A program made the translations under genes and the position numbers. From NCBI GenBank assembly GCA_047619315.1, contig JBLHKB010000486.1, positions 1 to 5,469 on the forward strand: 5,469 bases of DNA, in the 5' to 3' direction. Below the pieces are notes generated by a model. That model had not been told where the DNA came from. It made no database searches and saw only the letters and a list, made by a program, of their open reading frames with translations. How positions within the stretch are numbered: the stretch's first letter is position 1; every line of letters begins with the position of its first letter. The stretch is from JBCCRV01 sp047619315. GTDB taxonomy: Bacteria; Myxococcota_A; Polyangia; Polyangiales; Houyiibacteriaceae. Shown in pieces: positions 1 through 5,469 of the stretch.

Positions 1-3000
1 AACACCCGACGCTGGTCCCGGTGGCGACCTTTTTCCTCCCGTGACCGTCACCGAGTGCGGCGACGTCGCACCCATCGCCGAAGGAATCTGCGAAGCGACG
101 GCAGGAACCGCGGCACGTCTGATCACCGCTGATGTGCTCACGCCCGGCGAAGTTCTCCGCGGCGGCCAAGTTCTTGTCGGCGCCGATGGCATCATCGCCT
201 GCGTCGCTTGTGACTGCAGTGGCGAAGCCGCAGCGGCCGGCGCGACGACCATCGTCTGCCCCGACGCTGTTGTGTCGCCGGGTCTCATCAACGGCCACGA
301 CCACGTCACCTTCGGCAACAGCGAGCCCTATGGGGCGCGCGGAGACCAAACGGACGAACGCTACGAGCATCGTCACGACTGGCGCCGCGGACTCGGCGGT
401 CACTCGCGTGTCCCTTCCGGTGGAGGCCGCGCACGCACCGAAGAGATGCAGTGGCTTGAACTCCGACAGCTGATGATCGGCACGACGTCCATCAACGGCA
501 GCGGCGGCCCCGAAGGTCTCCTTCGAAACCTCGACAACAACGGACGAAACGGCCTCTCCCTCCCCGCCGTTGACTACTCGACGTTCCCGCTCGGCGACTC
601 CGGCGGCGAAAAGATCACCGCAGGCTGTGGCTACGACTACAGCGACGACGCGTCCGACGCGTCAGGTCCAGGCGCCTACGCGCCACATGTCGCCGAAGGC
701 ATCGATGAGGCGGCCCGCAACGAGTTCCGCTGCGTGAGCATGGACGGACCGAACGACCTCGTTCAGCCAGCGAGTGCCTTCATTCACGGCACCGGTCTAA
801 CGGCGAGCGACATCAACGTCATGGCCGTCGATGGCACCAAGCTCATCTGGTCCGCACGTACGAACATCACGCTCTACGGCGACACCGCTCGCGTTACTGA
901 GTACGCGCGTCAGGGTGTGACCATCGCCCTCGGAACCGACTGGCTCGACAGTGGTTCGATGCACATGGGGCGTGAGCTCGCGTGCATTGACAGCTTCAAC
1001 CAGAACTACCTCAACAACTTCTTCCCCGACGATCAGCTCTGGCTGATGGCTACGGCCAACGGCGCACTTGCGATGGGCGTAGACAGCCAAATCGGTACGC
1101 TCGCAGTGGGCTACCAGGCAGACATCGCCATTTACGATGCAAGCGAACATGCGGACTACCGCGCGGTCCTCATGGCCGATGAAGGAGACGTGGCGCTCGT
1201 CATGCGAGCCGGAACGATCCTCTACGGAGATGAAGCGGTCGTGAACGTTCTGAGCACTGGCTGCGACGGTGTCGACGTTTGTGGCGCCTCCAAGTCAGTC
1301 TGCCTCATGGGTGATATTGGAAGCTCCTTCGCCGCGCTCAGCGCAGCCAACGGCGGCGCCTACCCGCTCTTCGCCTGCAACTCTCCGGAGAACGAACCCA
1401 GCTGTATTCCTGCTCGTGTAGGCAACTCCCCCGCCGCTGAAGTCAATGGCTCCAACCGTTACTCAGGAATGAGCATGGCGGACGACATGGACGGCGACGG
1501 CATCATGGACGGCGATGACAACTGCGACCTCGTGTTCAACCCCATTCGTCCCCTCGACAACAACATGCAGGCGGACTTCGACGCCGATGGTTTCGGCGAC
1601 GCATGTGACGCGTGTCCACTTGGCGGGGACGAAGACCCAGCAAGCTGCAACGCCGTCGACCCAACGGACCGCGACAACGACACCATCCCCAACGACGTCG
1701 ACAACTGCCCTTCTGAGTTCAACACCGACCAGGTGGACACGGATATGGATGGCCAAGGCGACGTTTGTGATGCCTGTCCAGCGCGTTCAAACCCAGGTGG
1801 CACGGCATGTCCAGCGACGGTGTACGAGGTTCGTGATGGCACGTTCGGCGACGGCGCGATCGTTCGTATCGGCGACCTCCTTGTCACGGCTGTTGGAGGC
1901 AACGGCTTCTACGCGCAGCTCGACGAAGGCAGCGACGACTACGTCGACGTCGACTTCAGCGGTCTCTTCGTCTTCACAGGCGGAGCACCGACGGTCAGCA
2001 CCGGCGACAGCGTCGTCGTGGACGGAACCGTCGCGGACTTCTTCGGCCAAGACCAAATCGCAAGCTCCGGCGTCACCGTCGCCTCAAGCGACAACATCGT
2101 TGAACCCCTCTTGGTCACCGTGGCTGAGATCGAGACGATGGGCGCACGCGCTGAAGCACTCGAAGGCGCGCTTGTTCGCGTCGAGGCGGTAAACGTCATT
2201 GCCGGCGAGCTGACGCGCGCAGACTCGTTCATGGTCACCGGTGGGCTTCGCGTTGGCGACCAGCTCTTCGACCTGAGCCCTCTCCCTGGAACCGGCGACG
2301 AGCTCGTCTACGTACAGGGGCCACTCAACTACAGCTTCGAGCACACGCGCATCGTTCCTCGCAACGCCAGCGACCTTGTGTACGCGGCGCTCCGAATCGG
2401 ACCGAACAGCGTTCGCGCGGTTCAGGACAGCACCTTCGACATCACCGTGAGCGTGCCGACGGCGGCTCCCATGGGCGGTACGATGGTACCCATCACCATC
2501 GCTCCTGCCAGCCTAGCCACCGGGGATGCCGCAATCCTAATCGCCGAAGGCGAGTTCGTAGGCACGGCGACTTACACAGCTGGTTCCATCGTTCAAGATG
2601 GCACCATGACCGCCTCCTTCGGCGGCAGCACCGCCGTCGCCATGGTCTCCGTCACGGAGCCCTTCAGCGGTGGCCTCATCATCAGCGAGTACATCGAGGG
2701 TTCGTCCAACAACAAGGCGATCGAGCTCTTCAATGGATCCGCAGAGATCGACCTCGGTGCGAGCAGCTGTGAGCTTCGGCTTCACACGAACGCAAGTGCG
2801 ACTCCAAGTCGCACCTTCGAGCTCACGGGCACCCTTGGGATGAACGAGACCCTCGTCATCTGTAATCCCTCGGCGGCTGCGCCTGCGGGCGTATGCGACA
2901 TCATGGACACGGTCATCAACCACAACGGAAACGATCCCTACGTGTTGGTGTGTGATGGCATGATCATCGACAGCTTCGGCCAGACCGGAATCGATCCGGG

Positions 3001-3166
3001 TGACAGCTGGATGAACGGCGGAGTCAGCAGCCAGAACCAGACGCTGCGCCGCAAGTGCGACGTCATGGGTGCAGACACGGACCCAACCGACGCATTCGAC
3101 CCTTCCATCGACTACGACACGTTTGCCCAGGACGCCTTCGACGGCCTCGGCAGCCACTGCGAGTAA
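1..3166 (+). CDS. Multidomain secreted amidohydrolase with thrombospondin type 3 repeats and C-terminal lamin-tail domain (5' partial)
   Basis: Residues are numbered from the in-frame GTG at 41, which is probably internal: the frame is open to the window edge and codes upstream for TPDAGPGGDLFPPV, a linker typical of exported lipoproteins. Residues 20-400 form an amidohydrolase-superfamily domain. The metal ligands expected for the ATZ/TRZ-like branch are visible: HDH at 86-88 in PGLINGHDH, H216 in PHVAEG, H249 in FIHGTG and D300 in GTDW. The closing NGALAMG...GTLAVGYQADIAIYD segment is also typical. Residues 481-591 are calcium-binding thrombospondin type 3 repeats (DMDGDGIMDGDDNC, ACDACP, VCDACP). 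Residues about 594-781 resemble the OB-fold segment found in secreted nucleases. Residues 784-875 look like a beta-sandwich. Residues 877-1041 match a lamin-tail domain (LIISEYIEGSSNNKAIEL, DSFGQTGIDPG, QTLRRK). Many cysteines suit an extracytoplasmic location. The substrate cannot be read from sequence. The stop is TAA at 3164. The domain class is firm; the OB-fold and sandwich calls are tentative. Confidence 0.88.
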   Translation, partial: TPDAGPGGDLFPPVTVTECGDVAPIAEGICEATAGTAARLITADVLTPGEVLRGGQVLVGADGIIACVACDCSGEAAAAGATTIVCPDAVVSPGLINGHDHVTFGNSEPYGARGDQTDERYEHRHDWRRGLGGHSRVPSGGGRARTEEMQWLELRQLMIGTTSINGSGGPEGLLRNLDNNGRNGLSLPAVDYSTFPLGDSGGEKITAGCGYDYSDDASDASGPGAYAPHVAEGIDEAARNEFRCVSMDGPNDLVQPASAFIHGTGLTASDINVMAVDGTKLIWSARTNITLYGDTARVTEYARQGVTIALGTDWLDSGSMHMGRELACIDSFNQNYLNNFFPDDQLWLMATANGALAMGVDSQIGTLAVGYQADIAIYDASEHADYRAVLMADEGDVALVMRAGTILYGDEAVVNVLSTGCDGVDVCGASKSVCLMGDIGSSFAALSAANGGAYPLFACNSPENEPSCIPARVGNSPAAEVNGSNRYSGMSMADDMDGDGIMDGDDNCDLVFNPIRPLDNNMQADFDADGFGDACDACPLGGDEDPASCNAVDPTDRDNDTIPNDVDNCPSEFNTDQVDTDMDGQGDVCDACPARSNPGGTACPATVYEVRDGTFGDGAIVRIGDLLVTAVGGNGFYAQLDEGSDDYVDVDFSGLFVFTGGAPTVSTGDSVVVDGTVADFFGQDQIASSGVTVASSDNIVEPLLVTVAEIETMGARAEALEGALVRVEAVNVIAGELTRADSFMVTGGLRVGDQLFDLSPLPGTGDELVYVQGPLNYSFEHTRIVPRNASDLVYAALRIGPNSVRAVQDSTFDITVSVPTAAPMGGTMVPITIAPASLATGDAAILIAEGEFVGTATYTAGSIVQDGTMTASFGGSTAVAMVSVTEPFSGGLIISEYIEGSSNNKAIELFNGSAEIDLGASSCELRLHTNASATPSRTFELTGTLGMNETLVICNPSAAAPAGVCDIMDTVINHNGNDPYVLVCDGMIIDSFGQTGIDPGDSWMNGGVSSQNQTLRRKCDVMGADTDPTDAFDPSIDYDTFAQDAFDGLGSHCE
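1481..1813 (+). repeat. Thrombospondin type 3 (calcium-binding) repeat-coding region within the amidohydrolase gene
   Basis: This stretch encodes Asp/Asn/Gly-rich units with regularly placed cysteines. They include DMDGDGIMDGDDNCD, QADFDADGFGDACDACP, DRDNDTIPNDVDNCP and QVDTDMDGQGDVCDACP. The DxDxDG spacing and the NC...F(N)...D.DG.GD.CD.CP alternation are those of thrombospondin type 3 repeats, which bind calcium and act as rigid spacers in exported proteins. Here they separate the hydrolase domain from the C-terminal beta-rich domains. Confidence 0.82.
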
Positions 3167-3189
3167 TCTAATCTAGACTCGTTGCTTCG

Positions 3190-3606
3190 TTACGCCTGCG
3201 CGAGAGCGTGGGCGTCGCGAAAGCGTGGGTCCGGCTGTGCAAACCTCAGACCGGAGAGCCATGCGCCGCCGGACGGACGGGTCCAAACCACGCACACTCG
3301 TGAGAGCAGCGCGACGGGTCCACGTACGACGGCGACGTCCACGGAGGACCCAGCGTCGAGGGCCCGGCTTAGGGCCACTCGCAGCCCGCCGGTGCTCGCG
3401 TTCAAGGTAACGCCACGAGAGACACCACCGTCGATCTGGATATCTGCATCCAGGACCCAGCGTGAGTGCTCGCGTCGAGCGCCGTGGTGGGTCGCCGGAT
3501 CTCTGCCCTCATCGGGAATGACGGCACGGAGAACCGACGAAGGCTCATCGCAGGCATCTTCGAACCAGGCGTCATCGTGTGCGGGGTTTCTGCGCGGAAC
3601 GCTCAT
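3190..3606 (-). CDS. PilZ domain protein, predicted cyclic di-GMP binding
   Basis: A 138-residue cytoplasmic protein with one PilZ domain, the usual receptor fold for the second messenger cyclic di-GMP. Numbered from the ATG at 3606, both halves of the binding signature are present. RxxxR is R45-E-H-S-R49 in ARREHSRW, and [D/N]xSxxG is N69-A-S-T-G-G74 in LNASTGGL, 20 residues later. The rest of the domain fits the family: ALDAGSSVDVAV, then SRVCVVWTRP and a final WLSGLRF. About 40 charged residues precede the domain and no membrane segment is seen. The frame is open back to an ATG at 3732, but that would overlap the divergent gene. ATG 3606 has a purine-rich GGGGGAG just upstream, although only about 1-3 bases from the start codon. 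The gene is convergent with the amidohydrolase, 23 bases apart. With no effector domain attached, the output (motility, exopolysaccharide or another target) cannot be read from the sequence. Confidence 0.85.
   Translation of the reverse strand: MSVPRRNPAHDDAWFEDACDEPSSVLRAVIPDEGRDPATHHGARREHSRWVLDADIQIDGGVSRGVTLNASTGGLRVALSRALDAGSSVDVAVVRGPVALLSRVCVVWTRPSGGAWLSGLRFAQPDPRFRDAHALAQA
3192..3215 (+). terminator. Hairpin with GNRA-type loop at the convergent junction, possible transcript end of the amidohydrolase gene
   Basis: The plus strand can fold ACGCCTGCGC / GAGA / GCGTGGGCGT: ten pairs including two G-U wobbles, closing a GAGA (GNRA) loop. It starts 25 bases after the TAA of the upstream gene and lies inside the last codons of the opposing PilZ gene. 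A smaller CGC-GAAA-GCG element follows at 3216-3225. There is no T-run after either, so it is not a textbook intrinsic terminator. On the minus-strand transcript the wobbles become A-C mismatches, so the fold favours the rightward RNA. Function is inferred only. Confidence 0.3.
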
Positions 3607-3725
3607 ACTCCCCCGATGAACGGTCGTAATAACACCTAGTTTAGACCCTCCAGGAACGTCTCTGTTTGCTGTCGTGCGAAGAGCACTGTAGCCTTCCGGA
3701 GAGCTGGGGGGATCCGGTTCCAAAA
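3607..3725. promoter_or_regulatory. Divergent intergenic region between the PilZ gene and the unknown gene, likely holding both promoters
   Basis: This is the only divergently facing gap in the window (119 bases), so promoters for both flanking genes are expected here. The clearest signal is an AT-rich patch at 3627-3645, 14 of 19 bases A or T, in otherwise GC-rich DNA. It contains TAATAA and TAGTTTAGA and is loosely bracketed by GGTC (3622) and GACC (3644). I cannot assign convincing -35/-10 pairs on either strand. Confidence 0.35.
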
Positions 3726-4157
3726 GTGACAAAAACGCAGGAAATCCAAAAAATTCAGGGCTTGGTCGAAGAGGCCGGGCTTGAGATCTATCAGGTTCAC
3801 GCCACCGAGATCGAAATCGCTGAGCGGATACGCCTCCACATTATGGACTCAGGCGTTCGCATCAAAGTCGCGGATGGCTTGGTCATCCGCTTCTCTGCAC
3901 GCTGTCAGCGCTCCGATTTCCCGGGGGAGAGCCCAGACGCGCTCTTCGAGCGTGTTCATCACGCAATTGGGATTCCTGTCCAGACACGCGGGTACAGCGA
4001 AGCAGAGCGGCGAGTCATCGAGGTCAAAGACCCATCCGACGACGAGCGGATGCTCGATGTTTGGCATGAGATCGTCTTCGAGATGCCCTGCGAAGAATCA
4101 AAGCTCATCGAGGAACTTCGATGGGTTCTCGAACTTGAGAAATACGTGGGCGCCTAG
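3726..4157 (+). CDS. Small acidic protein of unknown function
   Basis: I do not recognise a named family. From the GTG at 3726 the product has 143 residues. I chose that start because it sits in an A-rich, probably unstructured context (AAAA before, ACAAAAACG after) and the protein then opens with a regular amphipathic helix, TKTQEIQKIQGLVEEAG. The frame continues upstream to a TTG at 3666, but those codons read like non-coding sequence. No good Shine-Dalgarno sequence is seen; GGGGGG lies about 14 bases upstream. The middle (33-62) alternates hydrophobic and charged residues (RIRLHIMDSGVRIKVADGLVIRFSAR), suggesting a small beta-sheet. Residues 100-143 are acidic and helical (DVWHEIVFEMPCEESKLIEELRW). 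There is no signal peptide, membrane segment or obvious catalytic motif, so it is likely cytosolic. Codon use and composition look like a real gene. It is followed 75 bases later by pdxH in the same reading frame. Confidence 0.72.
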   Translation: MTKTQEIQKIQGLVEEAGLEIYQVHATEIEIAERIRLHIMDSGVRIKVADGLVIRFSARCQRSDFPGESPDALFERVHHAIGIPVQTRGYSEAERRVIEVKDPSDDERMLDVWHEIVFEMPCEESKLIEELRWVLELEKYVGA

Positions 4158-4168
4158 CCTCCAGAAGT

Positions 4169-4215
4169 TCTCACCGAACCGCACTATCTCACCGAACCGC
4201 ACTCTCAACCACACT
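4169..4215 (+). repeat. Tandem direct repeat, 18-base period, upstream of pdxH
   Basis: Two perfect copies of the 17-base unit TCTCACCGAACCGCACT lie at 4169-4185 and 4187-4203, separated by one base. A shortened, degenerate third copy (TCTCAACCACACT) follows at 4203-4215. The array fills most of the 75-base gap between the unknown gene and pdxH, ending 17 bases before the pdxH start. It could be a regulator binding site or a slippage product; the sequence alone does not decide. The period equals six codons. Confidence 0.8.
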
Positions 4216-4232
4216 TCCGAGCCACGGTATCC

Positions 4233-4811
4233 ATGGACATGATCACCCATGACGAGTTAGTTCGCCGCGTACAGACAGCGCTGCAGGACGCGGAAACGGC
4301 GTGTCCCGATTCTTGGTCTCGCGTTGCCTTGGCAACCGAAGGTCGAGATGGCCCCGATCTTCGCTATGTGCTGCTCAAGGGCTTTGATGCTCGAGGGTTC
4401 GTATTTTTCACCAACTATGAGTCGGTCAAGGCTCGCCAGCTGTCTCACTCCCCCCGTGCGAGTCTCGCGTTTCATTGGTGGGAGACGGGTGTTCAGCTAC
4501 GTGTGCGGGGCCTCGCGTCCAAAGTGTCCCCGGAGGAGAGCGATGCGTACTTTGCCTCCCGAGACCGCATGAGCCAGCTCGGCGCTTGGGCTTCCCGACA
4601 GAGTCACGCTGTCCTGGAACCTCTGGAGCAGCGTATCGAAGGCGCTTCAGAGCGTTTTCCAGGTGAGGTTCCTCGGCCAGCCAATTGGGGAGGTTTTCGG
4701 GTGCGTCCGACCGGGATCGAGCTCTGGTTTGACCGCGATGCTCGCCTTCATGAGCGCTTTGTCTACAAACGAATCCAAGACCAGTGGCGTGGCCAGCGCC
4801 TCGACCCCTGA
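4233..4811 (+). CDS. pdxH: Pyridoxine/pyridoxamine 5'-phosphate oxidase
   Basis: A cytosolic FMN flavoenzyme, normally a homodimer, that oxidises pyridoxine 5'-phosphate or pyridoxamine 5'-phosphate to pyridoxal 5'-phosphate with O2, the final step of vitamin B6 cofactor synthesis and salvage. Nearly the whole family pattern is present in 192 residues. Compared with the E. coli enzyme as I recall it, FMN-site residues R44, K49, T60, K66, Q88, Q123-S124, W165 and R175 are kept. So are substrate-phosphate residues Y106, R110 and S114 and the R171/H173 pair of RLHER. The end, RLDP, resembles E. coli RLAP. Two differences stand out: V65 replaces the Arg of the usual SRK motif, and the N-terminal extension that forms a lid in E. 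coli (about 25 residues) is missing. No in-frame start exists between the previous stop (TAG at 4155) and ATG 4233, so the short form is genuine unless a very rare start is used; ATG 4239 is an alternative. No clear ribosome-binding site is visible. Confidence 0.95.
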   Translation: MDMITHDELVRRVQTALQDAETACPDSWSRVALATEGRDGPDLRYVLLKGFDARGFVFFTNYESVKARQLSHSPRASLAFHWWETGVQLRVRGLASKVSPEESDAYFASRDRMSQLGAWASRQSHAVLEPLEQRIEGASERFPGEVPRPANWGGFRVRPTGIELWFDRDARLHERFVYKRIQDQWRGQRLDP

Positions 4812-4830
4812 GATCTCACTTTCGGCTCAT

Positions 4831-4856
4831 CCACCAACAGACAGCTTGCTTGGTGG
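4831..4856 (+). terminator. Stem-loop downstream of pdxH
   Basis: CCACCAA (4831-4837) and TTGGTGG (4850-4856) form a perfect 7-bp stem with a 12-base loop, 19 bases after the pdxH stop. No T-run follows on either strand, so it may be a weak or factor-dependent terminator, an mRNA end-protecting structure, or an operator-like inverted repeat ahead of the TPR gene. Confidence 0.35.
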
Positions 4857-4888
4857 GCACACCCCTGGCGTGATAGCGTCGCCAACTT

Positions 4889-5469
4889 ATGGACCCAAGG
4901 GCCGCCGAACTGATCGCCAGTTTACGGCGAAACCCAGATGATCAAGCCGCGTATAAAGCGCTGCGTGATCACTACGCACGACTCGGCGACTACCCGTCCA
5001 TGGCCAACCTGGTCGAGGGCTGGGCTGGACGACTTGCGGATGCAAGTGCAGCGGCCCGCTCGTACATGGAGGCCGGTGAGCTTGCGGCGACCCAACTCCG
5101 CGATTCGGTTCGTGCGACCAAGCTGTATGAGCAAGCGGCAGCACGAGACCCTCGAAACCATGAGGTCCTCAACCGCCTTCTGCAGATCGCAGAGACGACC
5201 GGTGATCCTGGACGAATCCTCGAAGCCTTGCGACGACGCGGCGCGATTCAAGTCGAAGCACGCGATCAGCGTGGCCTCGCCGATACGGAGCACCGAATCG
5301 GCCAGCTCTATGAGCGCCAGTACGGTCGACCCGACAAAGCCATCGCTCACTATCGAAAAGCGTTTGAGGCTGACCCTTCGCTGATCGCAGCGATTTACGC
5401 GGCGCGCGAAATCTACAATTCCGCGGGAAATCACAAAGCGGCATCCCAACTCCTCGACCTCGAGACGAA
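4889..5469 (+). CDS. Tetratricopeptide repeat (TPR) protein, 3' partial
   Basis: An open frame begins at ATG 4889 (MDPRAAELIASLRRNPDDQA) and runs without a stop for 193 codons to the window edge, so only the N-terminal part is seen. It is built of helical pairs of the TPR type. Likely units are residues 6-40, 54-88, 89-122 and 131-163, with a further one starting near 164. The clearest is RIGQLYERQYGRPDKAIAHY followed by RKAFEADP, which has the canonical small and aromatic positions and the closing DP. EAGELAATQLRDSVRATKLY then EQAAARDPRN is another. There is no signal peptide or membrane segment, so this part is probably cytosolic. TPR arrays bind other proteins; the partner cannot be inferred. 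The start is 77 bases after pdxH, with no obvious Shine-Dalgarno sequence. A weak TGATAG (4871) could be a -10 element. Minus-strand open frames across this region are antisense shadows of this regular coding sequence. Confidence 0.85.
   Translation, partial: MDPRAAELIASLRRNPDDQAAYKALRDHYARLGDYPSMANLVEGWAGRLADASAAARSYMEAGELAATQLRDSVRATKLYEQAAARDPRNHEVLNRLLQIAETTGDPGRILEALRRRGAIQVEARDQRGLADTEHRIGQLYERQYGRPDKAIAHYRKAFEADPSLIAAIYAAREIYNSAGNHKAASQLLDLET

Noticed and set aside
1459..2238. Several overlapping open frames on both strands across the thrombospondin repeats
   Set aside because: Their products are Ser/Thr/Ala- or Val-rich low-complexity sequences produced by the GAC/GGC-rich repeat codons; the repeat-coding frame explains the DNA.
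2537..3157. Minus-strand open frame of 206 codons opposite the lamin-tail region
   Set aside because: It lies wholly antisense to a stretch with clear domain motifs; its own translation has no recognisable motif and looks like a GC-rich codon-pattern shadow.
3182..3619. Plus-strand open frame of 145 codons over the PilZ gene
   Set aside because: It encodes an Arg/Ser/Thr-rich sequence without motifs, whereas the minus strand carries both PilZ signature motifs.
3607..3732. Upstream ATG at 3732 for the PilZ protein
   Set aside because: The extra 42 residues lack family similarity, and using this start would overlap the start of the divergent gene.
4169..4203. Possible CRISPR fragment or recombination attachment site
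   Set aside because: The units are directly adjacent with one base between them, so there are no spacers. No cas, integrase or transposase gene is present.
4663..4941. Plus-strand frame bridging the end of pdxH and the start of the TPR gene
   Set aside because: It overlaps two recognised genes in another frame and has no family features.
4922..5449. Minus-strand open frame of 175 codons
   Set aside because: It is antisense to a frame with regular TPR units that stays open for all 193 codons to the edge; no motif is seen on the minus strand.

Overview
The window reads as a chromosomal segment from a GC-rich Gram-negative bacterium. The best guess is the former Deltaproteobacteria (Myxococcota or Bradymonadota-like). 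That rests on three things: a large secreted-type protein with a DAGPGGD-style linker and thrombospondin type 3 repeats, a small PilZ protein, and the start of a TPR-rich protein. No mobile element, CRISPR array, tRNA or rRNA is visible.

Layout. (1) Positions 1-3166, plus strand: the 3' part of a large extracytoplasmic amidohydrolase. Its metal-dependent hydrolase domain is followed by calcium-binding thrombospondin type 3 repeats, an OB-fold-like segment, a beta-sandwich segment and a C-terminal lamin-tail domain. The frame is open to the left edge, so the true start lies outside. (2) 3190-3606, minus strand: a single-domain PilZ protein that should bind cyclic di-GMP, convergent with gene 1. 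A 10-bp hairpin with a GNRA-type loop sits at the junction. (3) 3607-3725: a divergent intergenic region with an AT-rich patch. (4) 3726-4157, plus: a small acidic protein I do not recognise. (5) 4158-4232: a short gap carrying an 18-bp-period tandem repeat. (6) 4233-4811, plus: pdxH, pyridoxine/pyridoxamine 5'-phosphate oxidase, the last step of pyridoxal phosphate formation and salvage. (7) 4812-4888: a gap with a 7-bp stem-loop. (8) 4889 to the right edge, plus: the N-terminal 193 residues of a TPR protein that runs off the window.

The three rightward genes (unknown protein, pdxH, TPR protein) are co-oriented with gaps of 75 and 77 bases. They may be co-transcribed, but nothing in their functions ties them together. 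The window looks mostly like ordinary chromosome. The points most worth a second look are the multidomain amidohydrolase, the repeat between the unknown gene and pdxH (which share one frame separated by a single TAG), the two departures of PdxH from the E. coli pattern, and the convergent GNRA-capped hairpin.
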